Assembly (NCBI GenBank): GCA_003049465.1
Contig: PYSS01000149.1
Coordinates: forward strand, 1 to 64,000
Direction: 5' to 3'
Length of the DNA: 64,000 nt
Source of the DNA: Magnaporthiopsis rhizophila
Lineage: Eukaryota; Ascomycota; Sordariomycetes; Magnaporthales; Magnaporthaceae
The stretch's first letter is position 1; every line of letters starts with the position of its first letter. The position numbers and the translations under genes were made by a program. Positions 23,714 through 36,200 of this stretch are shown in pieces. The notes below the pieces were generated by a model. The model did no database searches. It saw only the letters and a program-made list of their open reading frames with translations, and was not told the DNA's origin.

Positions 23714-25191
23714 ATGAAGGGTAAGTTGCTTTTAGGCGGGCAGGACATGGCTGGACTCGACTTCACTGCTCCTGCCCTCGCCGCGACCCGGCGCCCGCCC
23801 CCGCGCCGGGGCCTTGCAGAACCGACGGCAGCTCGCTGACCGCTCCTCCGCGCAGCCCTCATTCTCGTCGGCGGTTTCGGCACCCGCCTCCGGCCCCTGG
23901 TAAGTTGTCGCTCCTCGCATCGCAGACGGGCAGACCCCGCCCCCGCTGGGAAGTTGGTCCTCTTGGGCAGAAACAGTTTCACTGACTTGCCACCCTACTT
24001 TTGCTCGCAGACCCTGACCCTGCCCAAGCCCCTTGTCGAGTTCGGAAACAAGCCCATGATCCTGCACCAAATCGAGGCCCTGGCTGCTGCTGGTGTCACC
24101 GATGTCGTGCTTGCTGTCAACTACCGACCAGAGGTCATGGAGAAGTCATTGGCTGAGGTATGCCGTCCCGGTCACCATGTGTACCCCCGGCAGTCGCAGA
24201 TGGGCGAGGTCAAGCCTCGTCGCGGCCTGTGGTCGTGGAACCCTCGAGAAAGCCTGCCCGCTAACGCCACGTCTGTCCCGCCGCGCTTTTACAGTACTCC
24301 AAGAGGTTCAACATCAACATCACCTTCTCGGTCGAGACGGAGCCACTGGGCACCGCCGGCCCCTTGAAGCTGGCCGAGGAGACGCTGCTGAAGGACGACA
24401 CTCCCTTCTTTGTGCTGAACTCGGACGTGACGTGCGAGTACCCGTTCCAGAAGCTGGCCGAGTTCCACAAGGCGCACGGTGAGGAGGGCACCATCGTCGT
24501 GACCAAGGTCGAAGAGCCGTCCAAGTACGGAGTCGTGGTGCACCAGCCGGGTCACGCCTCGCGCATCGAGCGCTTCGTTGAGAAGCCGGTCCAGTTCGTG
24601 GGCAACCGCATCAACGCCGGAATCTACATCCTGAACACGTCAGTCCTGTCTCGCATCGAGCTGCGCCCCACCTCGATCGAGCAGGAGACTTTCCCGGCCA
24701 TGGTCCGTGATGGCCAGCTGCACTCGTTTGACCTCGAGGGCTTCTGGATGGACGTCGGCCAGCCCAAGGATTTCCTGACGGGCACTTGCCTCTACCTCAC
24801 GTCGCTGGCCAAGAAGGGCTCCAAGCTCCTCACGCCCACTTCGGAGCCGTACGTGCACGGCGGCAACGTCCTGATCGACCCCACGGCCAAGATCGGCAAG
24901 AACTGCCGCATCGGCCCCAACGTCACCATTGGCCCCAACGTCGTTATCGGCGACGGCGTCCGCCTGCAGCGCTGCGTGCTGCTGTCGGGCTCCAAGGTCA
25001 AGGAGCACGCCTGGGTCAAGAGCACCATCGTCGGCTGGAACAGCACCGTCGGCAGGTGGGCACGCCTGGAGAACGTCACGGTTCTCGGCGATGATGTGAC
25101 GATCGGTGATGAGATCTACGTCAACGGCGGCAGCGTCCTGCCACACAAGAGCATCAAGGCCAATGTTGATGTTCCCGCCATTATCATGTAA
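23714..25191 (+). CDS. PSA1: Mannose-1-phosphate guanyltransferase (GDP-mannose pyrophosphorylase)
   Basis: Makes GDP-mannose from GTP and mannose-1-phosphate in the cytosol, feeding N- and O-glycosylation, GPI anchors and cell-wall mannan. Four exons: 23714-23720 (seven bases), 23856-23899, 24011-24157 and 24295-25191. They give 364 residues, close to the usual fungal length. The nucleotidyltransferase signature GGFGTRLRPLT runs into PKPLVEF across the exon 2-3 border. Further family marks are NSDVTCEYPF, VEKPVQFVGNRINAGIY and EGFWMDVGQP. The C-terminal third is a left-handed beta helix of hexapeptide repeats (IGKNCR, IGPNVT, IGPNVV, IGDGVR). Intron 3 carries a CTAAC branch sequence. Splitting the start so that exon 1 is only ATGAAGG is unusual but is required by the frame. 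Confidence 0.97.
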
Positions 25192-26192
25192 AGGAAGAGA
25201 TTCGCGCCAAACGGCAACGCCCGGTCACTCGCACCACCTCTTCCAACTCTCGTTGAAAAGGGGGCGAGCACACCTCCCTCTTCGACCTTCCTCCCCCGCG
25301 TTGGCCATGTTTGGTCTATATAACCTTTTTTGTGCGCCTTGTTTTTACGACCTTTAAGCGGCTTCATAATGCAGCATGGCAACCACCACCATGCGAATTG
25401 CAATCACGGCCTCCACGCAACTCTCCCCTCCACCATCTCCCGCGAGGCTCTTGTTCTCTTCTTATTCGATTCTAATGTTTGTGTCGGGAAGGATTTCTGC
25501 GGGGAAATAAAAGCCTGGGAGGCAGGCGTCTGTGGCTTGGGCCATTCTACGCCCTGAATTGTTCCCAAAGTCGGTTCACATAGTGGTAGGATATCCATCA
25601 TGTTGGCAGACAAGACGACGGGAAGAGCAAAAAGAAAACCACGATAGTCTATAATGCTTGTGACATGTGGGCGGCACTGGACTCTTTTTGAAGGGGATAG
25701 GCCAAGGAGATACGACGATAGAATCAAGAAGACATGAAGCACGCGTTTTTAATGGCCCTGATGGTGAAGATTAAGAGGGAATATGAGAGATGACAGCAGC
25801 GCAGTGTTTACCATGTCCGTTTTAGGGTGCCACAGTTGCCATGGGCGCTGCAAACGAACGACGATGCGTGTCAAAGCGCAGGTACAAGTGCGTTGGAGGA
25901 AGGTCGGGGATAAGGCGGGCTCGAACGGCATGGCATTGGTCGAGCCGGACCGCGTCGGCTGGTGTGCGTCGGAGCAACTCGCGGAGATAACCCCAGGCCA
26001 TTGGGGGCGCATATAAATGCGAGGGAAACGGAACTAACTGCCCGGTAAGATTGGGACCAGACGAACATGACACGGCTGTCAATGTCGCAATTCTGTGCTT
26101 GATTTCGGCAGCAGATCGGTCAGAATCCCGGTTGAGGCGGGATTAAGATATCCCCAGACGCCAGGACTGGCCCTGCTATAAACCACGTCAGG
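25192..26192. other. Intergenic region, tandem plus-strand genes
   Basis: Probably the 3' UTR of the pyrophosphorylase gene, then the promoter of the Apd1-like gene. No open frame here resembles a protein family. Confidence 0.55.
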
Positions 26193-27614
26193 ATGCCCCC
26201 GCCAGCAGCAGCGTCGGCGTCCCCGGCGCCGCCCACAGCGGTCGAGAACACCTGCAATACAGCGGGCGACTGCGGCACCGCAGGCCTCGGCACAGGGAGC
26301 AACAGCAGCAAAATAGCCGATTCGAAAGCAGAAGCACCAACGACGCCTGCAAACGAAACGAACCACAACCACAACGACAAGCAGGATCAGCGCATCCAGC
26401 CTCAACAGCAGGCCTCCCCCTCGCCCGCAGCCGGCGCCTGGACGCTGCCCAAGCCGCCGATCAAGCAAAAGATGTCTTCGGGCTTCAAGTCCCTGCTGAG
26501 CAGCGCCAAGAGGCTGGCCCTAGGCGATGACGGCAACAGCAACGTCAACGGCGGCCCCGCGGCGGCGGACCAGCTGTTTGCCAAGACGGACCCGGCGGTG
26601 GACGGCGAGGCGTGCAGCCGCGACTGCGACGACTGCACCATCAAGCTGCCGCGCGGGTTCCGGATCGACGAGTCGGACGTGCTGTACGGGCACGTCAAGG
26701 GCTGGGCCACGCACGTGCTGGTGGCGACGGGCAAGTCGGACTGGGTTCGCGACGTGGCCGACGAGAAGGGCAGCGTCATGGAGGCCGTCGACGGCGCCGC
26801 CGACAAGCCCGCCAACGGCCGCCTGATGCTGTCGGCCTCCAACATGCCCGTGCCTGGTGGTCACGGCCACGGCGGAGATTATTCGCAGCCGACCACGGCT
26901 CTGGTCCTGCCCGCGTTCCGGCTCGTCGACAACGTCACGCCCGCCACGGCGCAGTCGCTGCTGTCCGACTTTGTCGCCGTTGGTCCCACCAACGGCTCGC
27001 CCATGGGGCCAGGGACGGGGGCCAAGGACGACGACGGGGAAAAAGACTCGACGACCCAGCAACAGCAAGAACAACAACAACAACAACAACAACCTGTCCC
27101 TCTCCCGCTCTCTACACCCTCGGGCTTGACCAGCCGCCCCTGCCCGCACAGCGTGCTGGTGCTCCTCTGCTCGCAAAAGACGCGCGACGCCCGCTGCGGC
27201 CAGAGCGCGCCGCTGCTGCGCCGCGAGCTCGAGCGCCACCTGCGGCCCCTGGGCCTGCACCGGGACCTGGACGACGAGCGGCCCGGCGGCGTGGGCGTCT
27301 ACTTCATCTCGCACGTCGGCGGCCACAAGTACAGCGCCAACGTCATGGTGTACCGGCGGCCGGACCCGTTTGGGCTCGACGGCGTGTCGAGGGCCGAGGT
27401 CTCGGACGACGAGGTGCGGGACCGGCTGCTGAAGTCGGCGGGAAAAACGGGAGCTGAGGATGTCGGGGCGGCGCAGTGCATCTGGCTGGCTAGGATCGCG
27501 CCGCCCGATGTCGAGAATCTGGTGCGGTACACGATACTGCAGGGCAAGGTGGTCAAGCCCGAGAGGCAGCTCAGGGGCGGATTTGACAGGCAGAAGGGGC
27601 TGTTGAGCTGGTAG
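26193..27614 (+). CDS. Sucrase/ferredoxin-like (Apd1/Aim32-type) thioredoxin-like Fe-S protein
   Basis: Single exon, 473 residues. The core matches the Suc_Fer-like family (yeast Apd1 and Aim32), proteins with a C-terminal thioredoxin-like ferredoxin domain carrying a 2Fe-2S cluster. The expected ligands are visible: a C-X8-C pair (LLCSQKTRDARCGQ) and H-X3-H (SHVGGHKYSA), both in the C-terminal 160 residues. The N-terminal domain shows DCDDCTIKLPRGFRID and VLVATGKSDWVRDV. A Gln-rich linker (about residues 289-302) separates the halves. The first 90 residues are low complexity; Met94 (position 26472, MSSGFKSLL) looks like a better conserved start and may be the true one. In yeast the family is tied to redox or oxidant tolerance and, for Aim32, mitochondria. 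Location here is not evident. It converges with the dehydratase gene 325 bp away. Confidence 0.85.
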   Translation: MPPPAAASASPAPPTAVENTCNTAGDCGTAGLGTGSNSSKIADSKAEAPTTPANETNHNHNDKQDQRIQPQQQASPSPAAGAWTLPKPPIKQKMSSGFKSLLSSAKRLALGDDGNSNVNGGPAAADQLFAKTDPAVDGEACSRDCDDCTIKLPRGFRIDESDVLYGHVKGWATHVLVATGKSDWVRDVADEKGSVMEAVDGAADKPANGRLMLSASNMPVPGGHGHGGDYSQPTTALVLPAFRLVDNVTPATAQSLLSDFVAVGPTNGSPMGPGTGAKDDDGEKDSTTQQQQEQQQQQQQPVPLPLSTPSGLTSRPCPHSVLVLLCSQKTRDARCGQSAPLLRRELERHLRPLGLHRDLDDERPGGVGVYFISHVGGHKYSANVMVYRRPDPFGLDGVSRAEVSDDEVRDRLLKSAGKTGAEDVGAAQCIWLARIAPPDVENLVRYTILQGKVVKPERQLRGGFDRQKGLLSW

Positions 27615-27939
27615 GTGTGATGTAGATGTAGATGTGAGCTTGCTTTGATAGAATATAGACAGCATTTCCAAATCTACAGTCCATCTCGCGCTCGGCTATC
27701 ATGATACAGCATTCAAGATTCGCTTCTTTTGTTGTTGTTGACCTGGGGATGAGGCATGAAATCGACAATCCTTTTATTGCATTTATACCTGCTTGAACAT
27801 TTCCCATCTCCCACCGTGGATGTCCTCAGACATACGGGATGCCATCGTTGCCCCGCGGAACGATCAATGTGCGACCGAACCCCTTAATTACAAGGAACGC
27901 CTCACATGCAAAACCGAACAAAGCGCCCCCAGCACGGCC
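27615..27939. other. Convergent 3' intergenic spacer
   Basis: 325 bp between the stop codons of two converging genes. It should hold both 3' UTRs; I see no other feature. Confidence 0.6.
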
Positions 27940-29354
27940 TCAGATCTTTTCACCCTCGAGAATGGCCTTGGCCTCGTCAGACCGCCACCAGCTGACGCCA
28001 GGCTCGCCGGGATACGAGTACCGATCCATGCTCTCGGCCTTCATCTCGACGCTGTACCCGGGCTCGACGGGCGTCTTGTAGTACCCATCGCGAATGACGG
28101 CCGGGTGCAGGAAGTGCTCGTGCAGGTGGTCGACGTACTCGAGCACCGACCGCTTCCCCGTCACGACGACGTAGTCGATGGTGGACAGGTGCTGCGTGTA
28201 CTCTGGCAGCCCCACGCCGCCCGAGTGCGGCACGACGGGGACGCCAAACTTGCGCGCCATCAGCAGCACGGCCAGGACCTCGTTGACCCCTCCGAGGCGG
28301 CAGGCGTCGATCTGGCACACGTCGATGGCGCCGCTGGCCAGCAGCTGCTTGAACACGACGCGGTTCTGGCACATCTCGCCCGTGGCGACGCCGATGCCGA
28401 ACGGCTTCAGCGCCTCCCGCACCGCCCGGTGGCCCAGCACGTCGTCCGGGCTCGTGGGCTCCTCGATGAACCAGGGCTTGAACTCGCGCAGCGCCGTCAT
28501 GTGCTCGATGGCGTCCGGCACCGACCAGATCTGGTTCGCGTCCACCATGAGCACGTTGCCGCGGTCGTAGCCGATGACGTCGCGTGCGATGGCCAGCCGC
28601 CGCTTGTCGTCGGCCAGGCTGCCGCCGACCTTGATCTTGAAGTGCCGGTATCCGCCCGCCAACGTCTGCTCGAGCAACGATCGCATCTTGTCCTCGCCGT
28701 AGCCGAGCCAGCCGGCAGACGTCGTGTAGGCGGGCACGGCGCGGTCGGCCGCGGCGTCGGCTATACGGGCGGCTTTTCCCGGTTCGGACTCGCGGAGCAT
28801 GGTCAAGGCCTCCTGAGGTGTGAGGGCGTCGGTGATGTAGCGGAAATCGATGCAGCGCACCAGCTCCTCGGGCGTCATGTCGGCCACGACGCGCCACACG
28901 GGCTTCTTCAGCGTCTTGGCCCACAGGTCCCAGACGGCGTTGACGACGGCGCCCAGGGCCAGGTGGATGACGCCCTTCTCGGGCCCGATCCACCGCAGCT
29001 GCGAGTCGTTGACCAGGTGCCGCCACGTCTTGCCCCAGTCGGCCACCAGCGACGAGAGCGTGCGGCCCTTGATGCGGTCGGCCACGTGGTTGATGGCTGC
29101 GCAGACGATGTCGTTCCCGCGGCCGATGGTGAAGGTCTGGAAAGAAGCTTAGCTTGGCTAGTCTTTGTTACATCTGTAGGATCACCACCCACCATGCCGT
29201 GCCCGGAAAACCCAGAGTCGGTCTGCAGGATGCAGTAGGCAGACGAGTAGTCGCCCGCGGCGTTCATGGCGTCAGACCCCGTCTTGTCCAGCGACGTCGG
29301 GAACCGGACGTCCCTGGTGGACCAGCCCGTAATGGTGATCTCGCGCTCGGCCAT
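27940..29354 (-). CDS. lgd1: L-galactonate dehydratase (enolase superfamily)
   Basis: Predicted cytosolic dehydratase of 452 residues, the second enzyme of fungal D-galacturonate (pectin) breakdown, turning L-galactonate into 2-keto-3-deoxy-L-galactonate. Exon 1 is 29354-29193 (54 codons) and exon 2 is 29136-27940. The 56-nt intron (29192-29137) has GTGGGT and CAG borders. Enolase-superfamily marks are a KIKVG lysine motif, metal ligands in VDANQ and EEPTSPDD, a later ATGEM, and the HSGGVG loop. Opening residues such as RDVRFPTSLDKTGSDAMN are highly typical of the LGD1/L-fuconate dehydratase (ENOSF1-like) subgroup. L-fuconate dehydratase activity is the main alternative and sequence alone does not separate them. 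The reductase and aldolase partners are not in the window. Confidence 0.85.
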
Positions 29355-30298
29355 CTTGTTGCCGTCAGGGGTATATTGTGTGTATCACAGAACGTAAAAA
29401 AGGAGTGAATCTAAAGAAGAAAAGTGAGTGCTTGCTACGAAGGTTTGCGGGTCGGTCCACCACGTCACCGGCCTCGCAGCTGGCTGCAAAACGAGTCGTC
29501 CCCGTCTCGGTCGACATTTTTCCGGCCCGTGATGCTTTCCCCACGTAAAAAGCCCGGGTCAAGTGCAATGGAGGGGGAGGGGATGCGGAGAAAGCGCCGT
29601 TGTCGGATTCATGTTAGGTGGTGGAGACGACCCAAGACAGCCAACTGCCTGGCGAGGGATTTTCTACCCGTCGGGTATTATTCGTGGGCTGCCTGTCATC
29701 ACAGCCTCCACGAGGGGCGCGAAGAGGAAGTTCTCCACGGCAGGTCTTGAGCCGTTAAAGCGAATCCGCTACTGTCAGAGCATATAAATACAAACCATAC
29801 TTATACAGCCGGGCAGTGATAGATATATAGATACGAAGGTAGCTAGGAAATAATCAACGATTGATCATTGGCTACGCTACAAATGGATGATTTCTGATTT
29901 CAGTTTTTATACGAACGAAGCAAAAAAACACAAAAAGCCAGACGACACAAAAAGATAGCTAACGCAAAAAAAGAAATTCATAAAAGAAAGACAAAATGCG
30001 GTCAGTGGTTGAAGTTTGTACAGGGCCTTGACATCCGCCTCGTCAAGGCCGTCATCGTCCAAGAGGTATATGAACCAGGGGGCTGCGTAAAGAAAAGGCA
30101 CGCAAAATACAGTAAAGTAACCCAAAGTATTTTCCCTTTATTTGTAGTTCCTGCTCCGTCGCTCTCATCCCGTCCCCATTCCGGGGGGTTTGAACTGTAC
30201 ACCAAGAAAGAAAAAGAGAAAAGAGAAGATGAAAAAAGAAGAGAAGGAAGAGAAAAAGTAAATATATCAACAAGAAAGTGCATCATCAACACCTTAGC
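29355..30298. other. Intergenic region upstream of the dehydratase
   Basis: Promoter of the minus-strand dehydratase followed by the 3' flank of the giant minus-strand gene. It is AT-rich near 29.8-30.3 kb. I found no clear CCNCCAA-type galacturonate-regulator site in a hand scan of the 350 bp before the start codon. Confidence 0.5.
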
Positions 30299-33200
30299 TT
30301 AGTACAGAAGCGTGACGCGGTTGCCCTTGGAGGCTGAAGACTCACCATCGGCGGCGGGCGCGACGGGAGCGGTGGCGGCGGCGGGAGACAGCGGGCGCGC
30401 AACGGCCTCGGCCTCGGCCTTGGGCTCCTCCAGCTTGAGGGGCTTGGGTACGGGCACCGGCGTCATTGACGACGACTGCGGGGCGGCCTGATCGGCCGTC
30501 GTCGTCGCGGCCTCGCCCATGCCCTGGGGACGGCTCAGCATCTGCTCGGCGAACAGCCTCTCCTGCTCCAGAGCCTCGATCTGCGCCATGATGGAGGCGG
30601 CGGCGTCCTGCTGCGGCTCCGCAGCCGCAGTTTTGTTGTCGTCATCGAAGCCGTTGCTGACCGCGTTCGCCGCCTCGGGCACGGCGTATCCGGAGAAGCC
30701 GTACGAGGCCTGCAGCTGCTGAGCTGGCATGGCGTAGCCCTGGTTCTGGTACGGCGTGGCGTAGCCCTGGAGCTGCAGCAGCTGCTGTTGGTACATGTCC
30801 TGGTCGCTCACGGCGTATCCCTGGTACTGCTCGTAGCCGTTGGAAGTCTCGGGCATGGCGTAGTCTTGAACCAGCTGCGGCTGGGGCTTGTGGTAGGCCT
30901 CCTGCACAAAGGAAAAGGCCTCGTGCGCTCCTCCCGAGATCCCGCTGGTGATGGAAGGCTCAGGGGTGCTCACGGCCTGCGCCGACTGTGGCTCAGACTT
31001 GGAGGAGGTCTCGACAGCCGGGTAGCTGGCAGCCGCGGCTGCCTCAACGGCCGCGTCCCAATCATCGGGAGACGCGGCCCACGGGGCCGTCCACTCGGGA
31101 GGGTAGCTCGAAAGGACCGCCTGTTGGGTGGCGAGGGCCCAGTCGGCAGGGGTGGCAGATGGCCGAGACGCGACCTTCTTGGACTCGACAGCTGCGGGGT
31201 AGGCGCTGGCGGTCACGGCTTGCTCCAGGGCTGCGTCCCATTCGGCGGCCGAAGCGGCCCAGCTGGTCATGGACTGGGCAGGGTAGCTGGCTTTGACAGC
31301 CTCCGAAAGCGCAAGAGCCCAGTCGGCGGCGGTGGCTGACGGCCGGGGGGCTGCGGCCTGAAGCTGCTCAGCCACGGAAGGGAAGCGGCTTGCGGCGATG
31401 GCCTCCTCAAGAGCCGCGGTCCACTCGCCACTCGACGCAGACCACCTGGACGTCCACTCAGCCGGGTAGCTCGCGTCGGCGGCCTGCTTGACCGCGAGGT
31501 CCCAGTCGGCCGGGCTGGCCTTCAGGATAGGGACACGGGCAGCCTTGGGGGAGGACGTCTTGGTGGCAGGGGAAGCCTGCTTCATTGAGATCCAGTTGCG
31601 CTTGACATTGGCAGGGGCAGCGGCAACCCAGAGGTCGGTCGACGTGAGCTTGTCGAGGGGCTTGAGCTCGGGAGAGCGAGCCTTGCGCACCATGCCAAGA
31701 GCAGCGGGACTTTCCGATGTCGACCGGCTGTCAGAGGTCTTGGCTGGGAGCTGGAAGAGACCAGTCGAGGCCACAGGGGCGATGACGGGGGCGGCTGCGA
31801 TCCAGAGGCTGGTCTTGACCTGCTCCTTGGCATCGACGGTCGAAACGGACACGGGCGAGGGCAGCGAGGTGGGAGAGATGGGAGAGGCCGGCGTCTTGGT
31901 TATGGTGCCCGCCATGATCCAGTCAACGACCTCCTTGGGGGACTGGGGAGGCGTCAGGATCCACATGTGGGTGCTCTCGATGGTGGCCGGCTCGGCCGGG
32001 CGCGCCTTGGCCCTGGCTGTTTCCTTGGTCGCGTCATATCGGCGCCAGGTAGCCTCGTCCGGCTGGGGGAGTCCCTTGCTGTGGGCCTTGGCCGTCTTGA
32101 CCGGGGCAGTCCACAGCAGAACGGCTGCGGACTGGCCGCGGCCGGCAGGCCGCCAGAGGCGGTTGCTCTGGATGGGCAGAGGTTCCTCCGACTGGCGGGG
32201 CTTTGACCGCGCAGTCTCGCGGATAGTGTCATACAGCGCCCAGGTAGCAGCGTCCGGGTGAGCAACGCCCTTGCCGTGGTTACCCTTGCTGCGCGGAATA
32301 GCGGCGCTTGCGGACCAGAGGAGAACCTTCTTCTCCTCCAGGACTATCATGGACGCAGCGGCAGGCTTCACTTGGTTCCGGTTGCCGGCGAGGATCCAGA
32401 CGGGGGTCTGTTTCTTGGCTTGGCTAGAAGGCTGCCAGAACTGGCTGCTCTCGATAACAAGCGGCTCGTCCGACTGGCGGGGCTGGAACCTGGCCGTCTC
32501 GCGGACGGTGTCGTAAAGGCTCCAAGTAGCAGCGTCAGGCTGGGCGACACCCTTCCCGTGCTCGCCCCTGACCTTGGGAGCGGCCGCGGCAACAGCCCAC
32601 ATCGAAAGGGGCTGAGACGCTGCCTGGGACTGAGTCGCTACTTTGGGCTGCTTGGCGCTCACGATCCAGTTCTGTGGGCGGGCGTTGACGGCACGAGGCT
32701 GCCAGAGCTGATCACTCTCGATCTGCACAAGCTCCGACTGACGAGGCTGAGACCGAGCCGTGTCGCGAACGGTGTCGTAGAGGCTCCAAGTAGCGGCATC
32801 CGGCTGGGCGACGCCCTTTCCGTGCTCGCCCCTAACCTTTGATACGGCGGTGGCGACAGTCCACATCGAGACGGGCTGAGCCGCCATCTTGGCCACAGTC
32901 TTTCCGTGCTCAACGTTAGACTTGGGAACGGCGGCGGTAGCCGTCGACAGCGAGACGGGCTGAGTTGCAGTCTTGGCCTGCTTGGTGGCTTCGATCCAGT
33001 TCCGCTCTTGATGAGCGTTGGCGGGACGGGACTGCCAGAGCTGATCACTCTCGACTGACGCAAGCTCCAACTGGCGGGGCAGAGCCCGAGCCGTCGCTTT
33101 GACGGTGTCGTAAAGACTCCAGGTTGCAGCATCGGGGTAAGCAACACCCTTGGCGTGGTCTCCCTTTGTCTTGGTAGCAGGGCGCGCCGACCACATCATG

Positions 33201-36200
33201 GCAACCTTGGCCGACTCGGTCCGTTGCTTCTTCATGGTAGGCTGCGCCAGGGGCTTTGCAGGCTGTGCCAGGGGCTGCCAGAGCTCGCTGCTTTCGACGG
33301 GCAAAAGCTCCGACTGGCGGGGCAGGGCCCGGACCGTCTCCTTGACGGTGTCGTAAAGACTCCAGGTGGCAGCATCGGGATAAGCAACACCATGGGAGTG
33401 GTCTCCCTTGGCCTTGATAGCAGGACGCGCCGACCACATGGTGGCAACCTTGGTAGACTCGGTCGGTTGTTCCTTGACCGATTCGATCTGTTGCTTCTTG
33501 ATGGTAGGCTGGCCCAAGGGCTGCCACAGCTCGTCGCTTTCGATGGCAACAAGCTCCGACTGGCGAGGGAGGGCTCGGACAGTCTCCTTGACAGTATCGT
33601 AGCGGCTCCAGGTCTCCTCGTCGGGCTGGGCCACGCCCTTCCCGTGGTCACCCCTAGCCTTCGGAGCCGGGCGCGCCGACCACATCAGAGGCGTGCTAGC
33701 CTGCGCCTTCTTCGCCACCTTCGCCGCCTGTTGCTGGCCCGCAGGTTGCCAAAGCTGGTCGGTTTCGATGGAAGCAGGCTCAGATCGCCTGGGAAGCGCC
33801 CGGATCGTCTCCTTGACGGTATCGTACAGGCTCCAGGTGGCCGCGTCAGGCTGGGCAACACCCTTCCCGTGGTCGCCCCTAGTCTTGGTGACCCTGTTGC
33901 GGGCAGACCAGAGCAGAACGGCGACCTCCTTGTTCTTCATCTTCCTCTGCTGTTTCTTTTGTCCGACCGGGTGCCACAGCTCGTCGCTCTCGATAGGCAC
34001 GATCTCCGACTGGCGCGGCTGCGACCTGAGGGTCTCCGAGACGGCGTCATATTGCCTCCAGGTGTCGGCATCGGGGTGGGGCAGGCCGAGGCCGTGCTGG
34101 CTGCGGCGCTTCTCGTCGCGGGCGGCGGTCCAGAGCTGGCTGATGGCAAGCTGCTGGGCGAGAATATCCGCCTGCTGCTGCCCCTCCGCCATCTCCCCCA
34201 TCTGTTGCGACTCCGGCGTCATACCCTCGAGACCAACGATGATGGACCCGCGGGCCTCGTCAGCCTCCTCCAGGTCCGAGGCGTCATCCATGTAGTCATC
34301 CACCACGGAGCTGGTGGCATCGAGCGTCCGTGGGACGGCCCTGTTCTTGGAGGAGGGGACGTTGTCGGTCTTGAGCAGGCTGGCAATCTCCCAGAGCGTG
34401 GTCTCGTCAAAGTCGTCTCCCGAGTCCTCCCCCTCGATGATGTCGTCTTCGGATTCCTCGAGGTCATCGTCGTCGTAGTCGTCAAAGAAGGACGATGAAT
34501 ACTCGGACGCCTCGAACTGTCTCGAGCGGGCGTCCAGGGCGGCGCTGACGGTGGCGCCCGAGGTCATGGTGCCGGGCATGGCGAACATGGTGTGTCGAGG
34601 CTGCTGGACGTTAGCCGAGTCCGACTTCTCACCCCAGGGGAACTGGAAGAGGCCGAGGGCGTCTCGATCGTCCGAAAGCGGTTGAGGGCTCTCGAGAATG
34701 TCCGGGAGCTCGGTCATACGCCGAGTGCGTCGGGGCGGTTTTAGAGCGGACGCGCGTGCGGGGACCTGCTTCTTGGGCTGGGCCTGCAACTGCTGGCACT
34801 GGCTGGGCGGCGAGGGCTGGGCGGCGGCGGGAGCGTGCCGTGGCTGCCACAGGCCCGCGGAGTAGTGCTTAGTGGCGGTCCGCGACAGCTGCCAGAGCTT
34901 GTTGGTCTCGATGGCCAGGGGATTGTCAGCTTTGCGGGGAACTGCACGGACTTTGCCCGTGTCCAGCGAATTGGGAGCGAAGGCCGAGACGGGGCTCTCG
35001 CTAGCGAGCTGCGGAGGGGACCAGAGCAGGGATGTCGATACGACGTTGACCTGAGTGGCCGGGGTCCAGAGCGTCTTGTGGGTCGCCGCCTCCTGCACCG
35101 AAGAGGCGGTGTATGCCAGTACCCCATAGGTCTCTGGGGGGAGCTCGTCCGATTCGTAATCGGACTCGTCGGAGTCGGAGTCGGAGTCGGGCGGTGTCGG
35201 GCTACCCATCTGGGCAAGCGCGAAGAGGCTCTGGTTGCGCGCCGCCAGGAGCTCTGGTGCGTTCTCGGCGAATTCTGTCTGCGCCTCGGCCAGGAGCTGC
35301 TGCCGCGACGACGACGTCGCCGAGCGCACAGAGTTGGCCGGGCTGCGAGCAGGCAGCGATGCCTCTCCCGGCCTGGACGACGCGTTGCTAGCGCTCCGCA
35401 GCAGCTCTCGTCGCGCCGCCCTGCGCTCCGCCATTATGGCGCCCGCGCTCTTGGCAGCATCCGTCGCGCCGCTCTTGGGAGCCACCGGCGCAGGTGCCGC
35501 CGGGCTCTTGACTATGGAAGCCGGCCGCGAGTCGATGCTCGGTGAGCTGCGGATTGTCGAGAGCGAATCGCGGGCGTCCCTCAGCATGTCGTGCTTCGTG
35601 TGTCGCCAGTGGTCCATCTCCTTCTCGAGATTGTCGAGAAGCTCCAGCCGGCGCGTCCCCTGGCTGCCCATCGAGTCTCGGTCGGGCCGGTCCATCCTCT
35701 CGAGCTGTGCCTGGATCAGCCGTAGTGCATGGTCCGGCGACTCCAGCGGCGACGGCTCAGCAGCCTTTACAACCACCGGGTTCCTTGTCGACGGCGCACG
35801 AAGGAGCAGCGGCGTCGGAGGTGGCATCCGCGATCGCATCTTCTCCTTCCTCTCCGAGAACGTCAGCAGGTCGTCGCCAACCCGCTTGTGCCAGATGGGG
35901 AAGACGTTGCTGGAAAGTACAAAGTCTTCGTCCGCCCCAACGGGAGTCTGCGGCGAGTCCGCAATCGATGCGTCGGTCGACGAATCGATTGACGTATCCA
36001 GGCCCATGGTATCCAGGCCTATATGGATCGACTCTCCATCATCTTCCTTGGACATGGGGCTCGTCGACAGACCCGCGGGCACCTCTGGCACCGGGGGAGC
36101 CCCGGAGTTCTGCCTGGGACGGATGTATGTGCTCCTCGGCGGCTCAGCCATCCTCTGGATGTTCACAGGGGCCACTGGCGAATGGACGGAGCCCCATGCG

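Noticed and set aside
27793..29238. 481-codon open frame on the plus strand
   Set aside because: It is antisense to the well-supported L-galactonate dehydratase and has no domain of its own.
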